Shown here one piece after another: positions 1 to 7,605 of a DNA stretch of 47,173 nt; position 1 is the stretch's first letter; the number at the start of each line of letters is the position of its first letter. The stretch lies in assembly GCA_025462835.1 (NCBI GenBank), contig JAOAPH010000139.1:1-47173 (forward strand), in the 5' to 3' direction. This DNA is from Candidatus Angelobacter sp. Its GTDB lineage: Bacteria > Acidobacteriota > Terriglobia > Terriglobales > Acidobacteriaceae. Below the pieces are notes generated by a model that saw only the letters and a list, made by a program, of their open reading frames with translations, ran no database searches and was not told the origin of the DNA. The position numbers were made by a program, and so were the translations under genes.

Positions 1-53
1 GGGGCTAAAGCCCCCCAACAATATGGGCGCGTCAATGCAGGCCTAAAGGCCTG
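1..53. repeat. GGCTAAAGCC-type palindromes at left edge
   Basis: Two hairpin-forming palindromes are visible: GGGGCTAAAGCCCC at 1-14 and CAGGCCTAAAGGCCTG at 38-53. Both have a TAAA centre. The spacer between them contains GCGCGTCAATGCAGG, which recurs in similar form near 247-262 and 31935-31950. Related palindromes occur at 1334-1386. The whole stretch 1-409 holds no gene that I can support, only dispersed repeats and the start region of the next gene. Confidence 0.75.
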
Positions 54-147
54 CGCCACCCGGAGCGTGCCATTCAGCCTCAAACCTGAAAACACAGAGG
101 GCACGAAGGCTTCACAAAGGGCACGACGTTTCTTGGGAAAAGCAAAA

Positions 148-192
148 GCTTGCCACGGATTTCACGGATCGTACGGATTTGCACGGATAAGG
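148..192. repeat. Dispersed repeat (CACGGATTTCAC...GGATTTGCACGGAT)
   Basis: The block GCTTGCCACGGATTTCAC, followed by CGGATTTGCACGGAT and then AAGGC, has a close inverted-orientation copy at 13416-13460. The two copies differ mainly in the short centre. This looks like a dispersed intergenic repeat rather than coding sequence. Confidence 0.7.
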
Positions 193-266
193 CGGGAAGC
201 AATCTGACCGATTCTGGCGCTGCAATCATCGGGGCTAATGCCCACCCGCGAGTCAATGCAGGTTAT

Positions 267-294
267 CCCACCTGTGACTTCGTCACAGATGGGG
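267..294. repeat. CCCACCTGTGAC palindrome
   Basis: CCCACCTGTGAC and GTCACAGATGGG form a 12-bp stem with one mismatch and a TTC loop. A second full copy is at 41100-41126, and a half copy is near 35302-35312. Confidence 0.65.
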
Positions 295-409
295 CACCCG
301 GCATATTTCTGGAATGTGCAGACGGTGACCATATACTCAAATAGGGTTATTAACTGTCGGGCCGGCGTCTGCGATACGATTTATATCTAGCTGAGGGGAG
401 ACCACGTCG

Positions 410-1267
410 ATGAAATACGTACGTTTGTTCACCGTTTTCCTCTTGGTAATTGTTGGCATCGTGCCCGTTGCTGCGGGACAGAATGCCCAGCCCGATCATC
501 ACTACTGGACAGCTGCTCAAGTACAACATTGGGAAGGGGCGGCCACGGTTCATTCGGAAGATGTTAGACCCCTGTGGATGGCATTGAATGCTATAGAGCG
601 CGAATACGGCTGGGTGATTGATTACGAGGATCCGATTTATTCGCTAGAAACCGAAAGTACCGTGAGTCACAATGCCCAGTGGGAATCTCTTCATGCGGGT
701 AAACCGTCGCGTTTGCCTGCCGGAACCAGCTTCAGCAGTAAGTACCCCGAGGACTCCAGAAAATCGATTTCTGCCAGCCAACGCCAGTCTGTAATTGAGA
801 AGATTGTGGCCGATTTCAATGCGTCTCCTAATCCTGGGCATTTTGAAGTGCACCAGGCTGGGCCAAACCGGGTGCACGTAATCGGGTATTCAAGATCTGC
901 TAAGGGGGTTCGGCGATCTGTCTTAGATACTCCTGTTACGCTCAGCCCAGGTACCATGAGCGGCATGGAAGCTTTGAATAAGCTCGTACAAGCATTGTCA
1001 GAAGCATCTGGGACTCAGGTTGTCTTGGGAGCCATTGCTTGGAACCCGGTGGCGCGTGCCCGCGTTGAGCTTAAGGGAGTATCGGTCCCCGCTCGTGCCA
1101 TACTCACCGATATCGCTGATTCCGCTAACGTAGAACTTATGTGGGATTTTCTTTACGACATCAATAGCAATTCATATTTCCTGAGCCTCCGCCCAAGATC
1201 GGTAGTTGCGACGGATGAATCTGGGCAGCCATTACTCAAAAATATGTTCCGATCACCAGTGCAGTAA
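410..1267 (+). CDS. Secreted protein of unknown function
   Basis: I do not recognise a family. The 285-residue product starts with a clear Sec signal peptide (MKYVR, a hydrophobic stretch ending near VPVAAG at about residue 23). It has no further membrane segment, so it is probably periplasmic or secreted. The section around residues 44-60 (LWMALNAIEREYGWVIDYED) and the second half (a GMEALNKLVQAL helix followed by a beta-rich end) loosely recall the short STN/secretin-like modules found in exported proteins. That is only a resemblance. The ATG at 410 is preceded by GAGGGGAG at a suitable distance. The gene stands alone between repeat-rich DNA and a strong terminator, so it is probably monocistronic. 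Confidence 0.7.
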   Translation: MKYVRLFTVFLLVIVGIVPVAAGQNAQPDHHYWTAAQVQHWEGAATVHSEDVRPLWMALNAIEREYGWVIDYEDPIYSLETESTVSHNAQWESLHAGKPSRLPAGTSFSSKYPEDSRKSISASQRQSVIEKIVADFNASPNPGHFEVHQAGPNRVHVIGYSRSAKGVRRSVLDTPVTLSPGTMSGMEALNKLVQALSEASGTQVVLGAIAWNPVARARVELKGVSVPARAILTDIADSANVELMWDFLYDINSNSYFLSLRPRSVVATDESGQPLLKNMFRSPVQ

Positions 1268-1298
1268 ATCTGTAGTGGATTGAAGGTCCAAAAAACAA

Positions 1299-1328
1299 AA
1301 CAGCGAGCCCGAAGGCCCGCTGTTTTTA
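1299..1328 (+). terminator. Rho-independent terminator of the 410-1267 gene
   Basis: Arms AACAGCGAGCC (1299-1309) and GGCCCGCTGTT (1314-1324) pair with one mismatch around a CGAA loop. A run of five T follows. It lies 32 nt after the stop codon. Confidence 0.85.
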
Positions 1329-1333
1329 CCTCA

Positions 1334-1386
1334 GGGGCTAAAGCCCCATTTCTTTGTGCCGTAATCGGCACGGCTAAAGCCGTGCC
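1334..1386. repeat. Two GGCTAAAGCC-type palindromes
   Basis: GGGGCTAAAGCCCC (1334-1347) and GGCACGGCTAAAGCCGTGCC (1367-1386) are nearly perfect hairpins. They share the CTAAAG centre of the elements at 1-53. They fill the gap between the terminator and the convergent E2 gene. Confidence 0.75.
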
Positions 1387-1428
1387 CTGTCAAAGCAGCT
1401 TCGGCTTTACTCGTCACTGACTACTGAC

Positions 1429-2823
1429 CTACCCGATGTCCTCGCTCCAGTTCTCCAGGTAATTGCGGACGGCAACCATGAACTTGTCGGCGTCGGCGCC
1501 GTCGATGATGCGGTGGTCGTAACCCAGAGTCAGGCGGATGATGCTGCGGATAGCGATGGAATCGTTGCCATCTTTGTCCGTCATCACCACGGGTTCCTTG
1601 AACATGCCGCCCATGCCGAGGATTGCGACTTGCGGCTGGTTGATGATAGGCAGTCCAAACTGCGGACCGAATGCGCCCGGATTGGTGATAGTGAACGTGC
1701 CGCCGGAGATCTCATCCGGCTGAAGCTTCTTGGCACGAGCGCGCTCGGCGACATCATTGATCGAGCGCTGAATGCCGAGGAAGCTGCGTTCTTCTACTTG
1801 CTTTACGACAGGAACGATGAGTCCCCAATCGAGCGCTACAGCAATGCCAAGGTTGATGTTCTTGTGATAGCGGATCGCGTCGCCTTCAACCGACGAGTTG
1901 ACGATGGGCATCTGCTTGATTCCGGCGATTACCGCGCGGGCGACGAACGGCATGTAGGTGAGCTTCACGCCATTGCGTTGCTCGAAGCTGGCCTTCTGCT
2001 TCTCGCGGATCTTTACGATGCGCGTCATGTCCACTTTGAAGACGGTGTGGACGTGCGCGCTGGTGTGCTTGGATTCGACCATGCGCTGCGCGATGATGGA
2101 GCGCATCTTCGACATCGGCACCAGGTCGCCGGAGAGAGCGTGCGCCGCCGGAACCATCGGGGCCGCCGGAGCGGAAACTGCCGCCGGCGCATAGGTTGGC
2201 GCAGGAGCAGACGGACGTGCCGGAGCCGCGGCGGGTGCGGCCGTACCTGCACCATGGTTTTCGACAAAATTCAGGATGTCGTCCTTCGTGATGCGTCCGC
2301 TCATGCCGGTTCCGGAGACCTGACGCAAATCAATGTTCTTGTCTTTCGCGATCTTCCGCACCAGAGGACTGCTGCGAACTTCGCTATGCGAACCGTCGCC
2401 CGCCGGAGCTGACGGCTGCGTCGTCGGTTGCACGGCCGTTGTGCCACCCGGCTGGTTGTCCACCACAGCGCTGCCGCGCTTCGTGTCAATTTCGGTTTCG
2501 CCCACCGGACTCGGCTTTGCGGCGGGGGCGGGAGCCTGCGCCGCTGGAGCCGCGGCGGGTTTCGCCGGAGCAGATACGGCTGCGCCTTCGGCATCAATCA
2601 CGCCGACCACGGTATTCACCTGGACGGTAGTGCCTTCGGCAACCTTCTGCTCAACCAGCACGCCGGCGGCGGGAGAAGGAATTTCGGCATCCACTTTGTC
2701 AGTGGAGATCTCAAAGAGAGGTTCGTCGCGGGAGACCTTGTCGCCAGGCTTCTTCAGCCATTTGGTGAGGGTGCCTTCAAAGATCGATTCGCCCATCTGG
2801 GGCATGATTACGTCGGTAGGCAT
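1429..2823 (-). CDS. 2-oxoacid dehydrogenase E2 (dihydrolipoamide acyltransferase)
   Basis: This is the acyltransferase core of a 2-oxoacid dehydrogenase complex. It transfers the acyl group from E1 through a swinging lipoyl arm to CoA. The 464 residues show one N-terminal lipoyl domain with the modified lysine in STDKVDAE (K43). A long Ala/Pro-rich linker (about 80-145) follows, then an E3-binding domain (about 150-188, SSPLVRKIAKDKNID), a second Ala/Pro linker, and a catalytic domain from about 235 with the DHRIIDG motif (H437, D441). The ATG is preceded by AAAAGGAC. E1alpha, E1beta and E3 lie upstream on the same strand, but two plus-strand genes separate E2 from E1beta, so E2 needs its own promoter. 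The substrate (branched-chain, pyruvate or 2-oxoglutarate) cannot be fixed from sequence alone. The E1alpha/E1beta heterodimer type argues against the usual OdhA-type 2-oxoglutarate complex. Confidence 0.93.
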   Translation of the reverse strand: MPTDVIMPQMGESIFEGTLTKWLKKPGDKVSRDEPLFEISTDKVDAEIPSPAAGVLVEQKVAEGTTVQVNTVVGVIDAEGAAVSAPAKPAAAPAAQAPAPAAKPSPVGETEIDTKRGSAVVDNQPGGTTAVQPTTQPSAPAGDGSHSEVRSSPLVRKIAKDKNIDLRQVSGTGMSGRITKDDILNFVENHGAGTAAPAAAPARPSAPAPTYAPAAVSAPAAPMVPAAHALSGDLVPMSKMRSIIAQRMVESKHTSAHVHTVFKVDMTRIVKIREKQKASFEQRNGVKLTYMPFVARAVIAGIKQMPIVNSSVEGDAIRYHKNINLGIAVALDWGLIVPVVKQVEERSFLGIQRSINDVAERARAKKLQPDEISGGTFTITNPGAFGPQFGLPIINQPQVAILGMGGMFKEPVVMTDKDGNDSIAIRSIIRLTLGYDHRIIDGADADKFMVAVRNYLENWSEDIG

Positions 2824-3014
2824 TCGTAGTCCTTTTCTTCGCTGAAACTTGAGATCGACTGTATGGATGATGACGCTGGTTGCAACCCGTAATTATAAAG
2901 CCTGAGAGGGAGGTGCGTCACTGAGCAGAATGGCCCAGAGCTGAAAAGGCGCATCTTGCGAGGGCATCCAAATCCTCCGATGCCAAACCTAAGAACGTTA
3001 GGAGGTACTCCCTT

Positions 3015-3491
3015 ATGAAGCGAAGAAGCATTCTTGCAACACTGTTCGGAATCCTGGTGCTCTCGTTCCTTGCAATGGCGCAGAGTTCCCAGATGTCGCA
3101 GTCCAGCCAAGGAGGCGACGAACAAAAACTGAAGGACATGGAAAACAAGTGGGCCGACGCAGCTAAGAGCGGCGATACCAGCGCCGTGAATTCCATGCTG
3201 TCGGATAAGTATGTCAGCACCGAATCCGATGGCACCATGCACACCAAGTCTGAGGCTCTTGATCGGATGAAGAAGGCGAAGGTCACTAGCTCTGCTGTCA
3301 GCGACGTTCAGGTCCATATGATCGACCCGAATACCGCGATCGTGACCGGCGTATGGACAGGAGGCGGCACTGATGCGGACGGCAAACCCTTTAATGCGAC
3401 CGAACGCTTTACCGATACTTTCGTCAAAGAAGGCGGACAGTGGAAGGCCGTCGCCACGGAATCGACAGCAGTGGCAAAGAAACCAGCGTAA
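3015..3491 (+). CDS. Secreted NTF2-like (DUF4440/SnoaL-type) protein
   Basis: The 158-residue product has a Sec signal peptide (MKRRSILATLFGILVLSFLA, cleavage near AMAQ). A single small alpha/beta domain follows, typical of the DUF4440 branch of the NTF2-like superfamily: an initial helix with KLKDMENKWADAAKSGDTSAVNSML, then DKYVSTESDG, then strands ending in FVKEGGQWKAVAT. Family members are small cone-shaped folds used as binding proteins or enzymes; no specific ligand can be assigned. A strong AGGAGG lies 9 nt before the ATG. A TATAAA at 2894-2899 may be its -10 box. It sits between E2 and E1beta on the opposite strand and has its own terminator, so it looks like an independent unit. Confidence 0.82.
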   Translation: MKRRSILATLFGILVLSFLAMAQSSQMSQSSQGGDEQKLKDMENKWADAAKSGDTSAVNSMLSDKYVSTESDGTMHTKSEALDRMKKAKVTSSAVSDVQVHMIDPNTAIVTGVWTGGGTDADGKPFNATERFTDTFVKEGGQWKAVATESTAVAKKPA

Positions 3492-3505
3492 GTTCGGAGC
3501 ACAAA

Positions 3506-3545
3506 CAAAACCCGCCCTCTTTGAAAATGGCGGGTTTTTGTTTTT
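3506..3545 (+). terminator. Rho-independent terminator after the DUF4440-like gene
   Basis: AAAACCCGCC (3507-3516) pairs with GGCGGGTTTT (3529-3538). The stem is followed by a T-rich run to 3545. It lies 15 nt downstream of the stop codon. Confidence 0.88.
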
Positions 3546-3550
3546 CGTTG

Positions 3551-3585
3551 TCATCCCGACCGGAGCGTAGCGGAGTGGAGGGACC
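3551..3585 (+). repeat. CGGAGCGTAGCGGAGTGGAGGGACC intergenic element
   Basis: The block with GAGCGTAGCGGAGTGGAGGGACC directly abuts the TTG start of the GIY-YIG gene and supplies its GGAGGG ribosome-binding site. A related GAGCGTAGCGAATGATCC stretch occurs at about 13352-13369. From memory, similar elements are common in Acidobacteria intergenic DNA; that part is not shown here. Confidence 0.45.
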
Positions 3586-3999
3586 TTGCCGCGGCCGTTG
3601 GTTTACACTCTCGACGTGCGCGAACACAGGTATTACGTCTACATTCTCGCGAGCGCTTCGAAAGTGCTTTACGTGGGGATGACGAAGAATCTCCGCAAGC
3701 GAGTTTGGGAGCACCGAACGCATGCGATGGAAGGTTTCACCGATGACTACAATGTGTGCCGGTTAGTTTATTGGGAGCGGTTTCAAGATGTGCGGAACGC
3801 TATCGACCGCGAAAAACAAATCAAACGCTGGCGTCGGTCGAAGAAAATTATGCTAATCGAGATGATGAATCGCGATTGGCACGACCTGAGTGAAGGCTGG
3901 TACGCAGATTCGCTCCAACCGTTTGGTGGTGTTGCGGAAAAGCAAAAGACCCGTCGTTCACACGACGGGTCTTTTCTAAATGCTAGAGTTAGGAGCTAG
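3586..3999 (+). CDS. GIY-YIG nuclease superfamily protein
   Basis: The product has a GIY-YIG endonuclease-like fold, of the small stand-alone type often annotated as excinuclease-subunit-C-like. YYVYILASASKVLYVGMT (about residues 16-33) is the GIY...YIG core, and RKRVWEHR carries the conserved Arg on the next helix. FTDDYNVCRLVYWERF and AIDREKQIKRW (Glu-rich helix) match the usual E-x-x-IKxW signature. The start is TTG at 3586 after GGAGGG; no better ATG exists before the core. The last 18 or so codons run through a strong terminator hairpin (3944-3975) and overlap the 3' end of the convergent E1beta gene by 4 nt, so the C-terminal tail is probably not conserved. Its role is unknown: DNA repair, a mobile-like nuclease, or repeat-associated. 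Confidence 0.85.
   Translation: MPRPLVYTLDVREHRYYVYILASASKVLYVGMTKNLRKRVWEHRTHAMEGFTDDYNVCRLVYWERFQDVRNAIDREKQIKRWRRSKKIMLIEMMNRDWHDLSEGWYADSLQPFGGVAEKQKTRRSHDGSFLNARVRS
3944..3975. terminator. Bidirectional terminator between E1beta and the GIY-YIG gene
   Basis: AAAAGACCCGTCG (3944-3956) and CGACGGGTCTTTT (3963-3975) form a perfect 13-bp stem with a 6-nt loop. A U-tract results on either strand. It lies just past the E1beta stop on the minus strand but inside the coding frame of the GIY-YIG gene on the plus strand. Confidence 0.88.
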
Positions 4000-4970
4000 T
4001 AAGCTTTCAGTTTCCGCGCTTCTCTCACCACATCTTCCACCTTCGGCAGGAAGACTTTTTCCAGTGGAGGAGAGAATGGTACAGGCGTGTCGAGCGCCGT
4101 GATGCGGACGATCGGCCCATCCAAATCCTCGAAGCAATTTTCGTTGATGATAGCTGCGATCTCGCCGGCGATGCCGCCCGTCTTCACGTCTTCGTGCAGG
4201 ACGATCACTTTGTTCGTCTTCTTCACTGTGTTGACGATGGCATCCACATCAAGCGGAGCGACCGTGCGCAGGTCAATGATCTCCAGCTCGATGCCTTCTT
4301 TAGCGAGGATGTCGGCGGCTTCCTGCGCGACATAGACCATCGCCGCGTAAGTGATCACGCTGATGTGCTTGCCTTCGCGGTGCGTGCGTGCCTTTCCGAT
4401 CTCGACTGTGTAATCGCCCTCAGGCAGTTCCTCTTTCACTCGGCGATACAGATACTTGTGTTCGAAGAACAGGCAGGGATTATTGTCGCGGATGGCGGAC
4501 TTGATGAGTCCCTTCGCATCCGTTGCCGTCGCCGGGCAGATCACTTTCAGCCCAGGCGTGTGTGCGTACCACATCTCCGGATTCTGCGAGTGAAACGGTC
4601 CGCCGCTCACGCCGCCGCCGGATGGTCCGCGCATGACCATGGGCGCAGGCGCTCCCCATCGCCAGTTGCTCTTGGCGCAGGCGTTCACGATCTGGCTGTG
4701 CGCGGAGCTGATGAAGTCCATGAACTGGAATTCCGCAACGGGACGCATGCCCGTGAGCGACGCTCCAAACGCCGCGCTGACGATCGCCGCTTCTGAGATG
4801 GGCGTATCGATCACGCGTTCTTTACCGAAGTGATTGATGAATCCTTCGGTGATCTTGAACGCGCCGCCATAAACGCCGATGTCTTCGCCGATGCAAAAGA
4901 CGGCGGGATCGCGCTCCATCTCTTCCCAAATGCCTTGTCGGATTGCTTCTAAGTATGTGACGGGTGCCAT
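3996..4970 (-). CDS. 2-oxoacid dehydrogenase E1 beta subunit
   Basis: This is the beta subunit of a thiamine-diphosphate-dependent 2-oxoacid dehydrogenase (pyruvate or branched-chain type). With E1alpha it decarboxylates the 2-oxoacid and reductively acylates the E2 lipoyl group. The full-length 324 residues carry the transketolase pyrimidine-binding domain at the N-terminus (VFCIGEDIGVYGGAFKIT, with the conserved Glu near residue 29, and DTPISEAAIVSAAFGAS) and the C-terminal transketolase domain (VITYAAMVYVAQEAADIL, VIVLHEDVKTGGIAGEIAA). It lies 65 nt downstream of E1alpha on the same strand, so the two are probably cotranscribed. A 28-nt tandem repeat (4977-5004) fills the space just before the start, where only a weak Shine-Dalgarno (CGGACTT) is seen. 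Confidence 0.94.
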   Translation of the reverse strand: MAPVTYLEAIRQGIWEEMERDPAVFCIGEDIGVYGGAFKITEGFINHFGKERVIDTPISEAAIVSAAFGASLTGMRPVAEFQFMDFISSAHSQIVNACAKSNWRWGAPAPMVMRGPSGGGVSGGPFHSQNPEMWYAHTPGLKVICPATATDAKGLIKSAIRDNNPCLFFEHKYLYRRVKEELPEGDYTVEIGKARTHREGKHISVITYAAMVYVAQEAADILAKEGIELEIIDLRTVAPLDVDAIVNTVKKTNKVIVLHEDVKTGGIAGEIAAIINENCFEDLDGPIVRITALDTPVPFSPPLEKVFLPKVEDVVREARKLKAY

Positions 4971-4976
4971 AAGTCC

Positions 4977-5004
4977 GTTTCTAGTTTCTCGTTTCTAGTT
5001 TCTC
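4977..5004 (-). repeat. Exact tandem 14-mer GAGAAACTAGAAAC x2
   Basis: On the minus strand the sequence is two exact copies of GAGAAACTAGAAAC, ending 6 nt before the E1beta ATG. Related copies precede mutS2 (13474-13501), serS (19273-19286) and the polysaccharide synthase fusion (23571-23598). In each case they read in the direction of the downstream gene. Confidence 0.85.
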
Positions 5005-5035
5005 GCGTGGCTTAGATCGCGAATGGTTCTACCGT

Positions 5036-6376
5036 TTATTTGTAATGCGACACGTTCGATGCTTCGCCGACCTTCGTACCCTTCTTCACTTCTTTCACCT
5101 TCGGCGGACCGTACTTGAACGGGATCTTCACCGAGTTGTCCAGAAATACGCCGGTGGTCGCGTCTTCAGGTTTCGGGAATGGTGAGGCATCGGCGATGTC
5201 GCGGTCGCGGTCGATCTGCGCTTGCACATCGGCGATGAGGTCTTCATTTTCTTTCGACGTGAGCCATCCGCGGTCTAGCAGATATTTTTCCATCCGCGTA
5301 TTGCAATCGCGCTTCTTCCAGTAATCGAAATATTCTTTCGGCACGTAAGAAGCTGCATCATGCATGGCGTGTCCGCGCATGCGCATCATCTTGGCTTCGA
5401 TCAGCGTTGCTCCTTCGCCCTTGTAAGCGCGCTGAGCGGCTTCGTAGGCTACGTCGTAAACCTGGTTGGGATCGGTGCCGTCAACGATGAAACCAGGGAC
5501 ACCGTATCCGATGGAGCGGTCGGCCAAATCTTTGCATGCGAACTGTAACTCAACCGGCGTGGAGTACGCCCAGAGATTATGTTCCATCACCAGGATCACG
5601 CCCAACCGCTGGACGGCTGCGAAGTTGAATCCTTCATACGATGGCCCGGTGGACTGGCCGCCATCGCCGACAAACGTCAGAGCGGCAATGTTCTTTCCCT
5701 GCAAGCGCGCGCCCAATGCGAGACCAGCCATCACGGGGATGCTGTCACCCAAATGCGAGATCGGCGCGACGACGTTCTTGTCGTGCACATCGCCGTAATG
5801 CGAGCCCGAGTCACGGCCCTTGGTCGGTGCGCCGGCCTTCGCCATGTATTGCATCATGGTGTCGGCGGGAGTGAATCCGCGGACGAGCATCGCGCCCTGA
5901 TTGCGGATCATCGGGCCGATCCAATCTTCTTTTTTCAACGCGAATGCCGCCGCTACCGAGCAGCCTTCTTGTCCCAACCCGAGATAGACACCGCCGATGA
6001 CCTTCTGTTGCTTGAACAGATTCTCAAGTGCCTGCTCCATCTTGCGGTTCAGCACCATGTAGCGATACATCGCGATGGACTGCTCTTTGCTGAGATACTT
6101 CGATTCGCACAAAGACGGCGCGGGCGCGCTGAAATCGCCCTTGACGTTGTAACGCAGCTTGCCGTCCGCCCACTCTTCCACGGTCTGAAAATTCGGGACT
6201 TCCAGGCGATAATCCGGAATGCCATGCGGGTTCTTGCGTTGCGGCGCAACCTGTGTGAACTTGCCTCTGCTCGGAGCGGGCGCAGAACCAGTGCCATTCT
6301 TTTGACCAGAGTTGCTTGCGGCGTTGCTGGTCTGGTTGTTTTTAGCGGCGGGCTTTTGTTCAGTTTTTGATTTCAT
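5036..6376 (-). CDS. 2-oxoacid dehydrogenase E1 alpha subunit
   Basis: This is the ThDP-binding alpha subunit of the heteromeric E1. The 446-residue protein begins with about 60 residues rich in Lys, Asn, Ser and Ala that are not part of the family core. The dehydrogenase E1 domain starts near residue 95 (SKEQSIAMYRYMVLNRKMEQAL). The ThDP/Mg motif is GDGGQSTG (237-244) with the closing Asn at N267 (MEHNLWAYSTP); the family more often shows NN here. Further on, MRGHAMHDAASYVP corresponds to the phosphorylation-loop region. It is followed by the E1beta gene and preceded, after 171 nt, by lipB. The N-terminal extension could be an E2-docking tail or disordered linker. The start at 6376 is not strongly supported by a Shine-Dalgarno, so a later start is possible. 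Confidence 0.92.
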   Translation of the reverse strand: MKSKTEQKPAAKNNQTSNAASNSGQKNGTGSAPAPSRGKFTQVAPQRKNPHGIPDYRLEVPNFQTVEEWADGKLRYNVKGDFSAPAPSLCESKYLSKEQSIAMYRYMVLNRKMEQALENLFKQQKVIGGVYLGLGQEGCSVAAAFALKKEDWIGPMIRNQGAMLVRGFTPADTMMQYMAKAGAPTKGRDSGSHYGDVHDKNVVAPISHLGDSIPVMAGLALGARLQGKNIAALTFVGDGGQSTGPSYEGFNFAAVQRLGVILVMEHNLWAYSTPVELQFACKDLADRSIGYGVPGFIVDGTDPNQVYDVAYEAAQRAYKGEGATLIEAKMMRMRGHAMHDAASYVPKEYFDYWKKRDCNTRMEKYLLDRGWLTSKENEDLIADVQAQIDRDRDIADASPFPKPEDATTGVFLDNSVKIPFKYGPPKVKEVKKGTKVGEASNVSHYK

Positions 6377-6463
6377 CGTAAAAACCTGAGGTGAATAAAA
6401 AGACGACAGAACCTTATGAGCTTAAATGTGTTTTGGCGTAACGGAATATTCTACTATGACTGA

Positions 6464-6493
6464 GGGTCGAACAACGCTACCGCTGTTCGACCC
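6464..6493. other. Perfect stem-loop between lipB and E1alpha
   Basis: GGGTCGAACA (6464-6473) and TGTTCGACCC (6484-6493) form a perfect 10-bp stem with a 10-nt loop. No T-run follows on either strand, so it is not a classic terminator. It may act as an mRNA processing or partial termination site between lipB and E1alpha, or as a protein-binding site. Confidence 0.55.
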
Positions 6494-6547
6494 CAGCGCT
6501 TTGTTCGCGCAGGAGTGCGGACCTTGTTAGAGATGGGGCGCGCTCCC

Positions 6548-7384
6548 CTAGGCCCAGTGGATATCGTCTCGCCGCGCAAGATCTAATTCCTCGCGCATAC
6601 GTCTTAGCTCTTCCGGTTCTCGATTGGGCGTGTCTTGATTCGCGGGTTCCGATTCAGTAGCACTCGACTTCAAGAGACTTTCCAGCGATTCAAGCCACAA
6701 GATCTGTGTTCCAAACACCTGTCCGAATTGCCGCGTGATCGCGTGTGAAACAGCTTCCATCTCAAGCTTCCTCCCGAGCGTCTTGTTTTCTATGCCGCCC
6801 CACTCCTGCTCCATGCTAGTCACGGCCTTGTCGGCGATGCCGCACGGCACGATCATCTTGAATGATTCCAGATCGGGCGTCACGTTCAGCGCGAAGCCGT
6901 GCGACGTGATTCCACGCGAGATGTGGACGCCAATGGCTGCAATCTTTTTCTCGCTGCCTTCGTCAGGGTTTGTCCACACGCCCGTCATTCCCGGCACGCG
7001 CTTGGTGTCGATGCCGAACTCGGTGCAAGCGCGGATCAGCACTTCTTCGAGCCGTCGTACGAATTCAACCGCGCCAACCTTAGAAGTAAAGCCGCGAAGG
7101 TCGCAAATGGGATATCCAACCAATTGTCCTGGCCCGTGAAAAGTGACGTCCCCGCCCCGTTTGATCTCGAATACTTCGACACCGCGCTCAGCCAAAGACT
7201 CGGGAGAGTCCAGTATGTTCTTTGCGTTCGCATTTCGGCCGAGAGTAATGACAGGCGTGTGTTCGAGCAGGAGCAATGTATCCGCAATGCGTCCCTGCTT
7301 GCGCAACTCGACAAGCGTCTCCTGCAATTTCAGCGCAGTAGCGTAATCGATTGTGCCGAGTTGGAGGACTTGGAGGTGGGGCAT
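6548..7384 (-). CDS. lipB: Octanoyl-ACP:protein N-octanoyltransferase LipB
   Basis: LipB transfers octanoate from acyl carrier protein to lipoyl-domain lysines, the first step of lipoate assembly on E2 proteins. The family core is intact in this 278-residue product: LEHTPVITLGR near 40-50, the substrate motif RGGDVTFHGPGQ (76-87), the catalytic Lys in KKIAAIGVH (K147), and the catalytic Cys in IVPCGIADK (C181). A charged tail of about 45 residues extends beyond the usual end. I chose the ATG at 7384, not an in-frame start 30 nt upstream, because the ATG follows AGAGG and sits 2 nt after the stop of the preceding HicB-like gene, suggesting translational coupling. The neighbours Lpd, E1 and E2 are its functional partners. 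Confidence 0.95.
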   Translation of the reverse strand: MPHLQVLQLGTIDYATALKLQETLVELRKQGRIADTLLLLEHTPVITLGRNANAKNILDSPESLAERGVEVFEIKRGGDVTFHGPGQLVGYPICDLRGFTSKVGAVEFVRRLEEVLIRACTEFGIDTKRVPGMTGVWTNPDEGSEKKIAAIGVHISRGITSHGFALNVTPDLESFKMIVPCGIADKAVTSMEQEWGGIENKTLGRKLEMEAVSHAITRQFGQVFGTQILWLESLESLLKSSATESEPANQDTPNREPEELRRMREELDLARRDDIHWA

Positions 7385-7386
7385 GG

Positions 7387-7578
7387 CTAAACCTCTACTT
7401 CGCGCTGTTCCCATCCGGCGTACTGTTCTTTAATTACAGAAATGTATCCTGCAATCGCGTCTCGGATGTTTTCCAATGCCTCTTGTTCTGTATTTCCTTC
7501 AGAGATACATCCGGGCAATCCCGGACACGAGACAATGTAGCCTTCCTCCGATTTGTGGAGAACAACTCGGTATTTCAT
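7387..7578 (-). CDS. HicB-like small protein (UPF0150 type), no HicA partner
   Basis: The 63-residue product is a single HicB-type domain: MKYRVVLHKSEEGYIVSCPGLPG, then SEGNTEQEALENIRDAIAGYI. This is the partial RNase H-like fold of HicB antitoxins. It lacks the C-terminal DNA-binding (RHH or HTH) part, and no hicA gene adjoins it. It sits in a tight run between a small membrane protein (28 nt upstream) and lipB (2 nt downstream). A regulatory or protein-binding role is possible, but the toxin-antitoxin reading is unsupported here. Confidence 0.8.
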   Translation of the reverse strand: MKYRVVLHKSEEGYIVSCPGLPGCISEGNTEQEALENIRDAIAGYISVIKEQYAGWEQREVEV

Positions 7579-7605
7579 CAGTCGACTATAGGCCGCATGT
7601 AGCCG

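Noticed and set aside
150-344. 64-residue open frame in the left repeats
   Set aside because: It is composed of the dispersed repeats and has no coding character.
1513-2412. 299-residue plus-strand frame opposite the E2 gene
   Set aside because: It is the shadow of the Ala/Pro-rich and high-GC E2 gene; its composition (Arg/Asp/His-rich) is that of an antisense frame.
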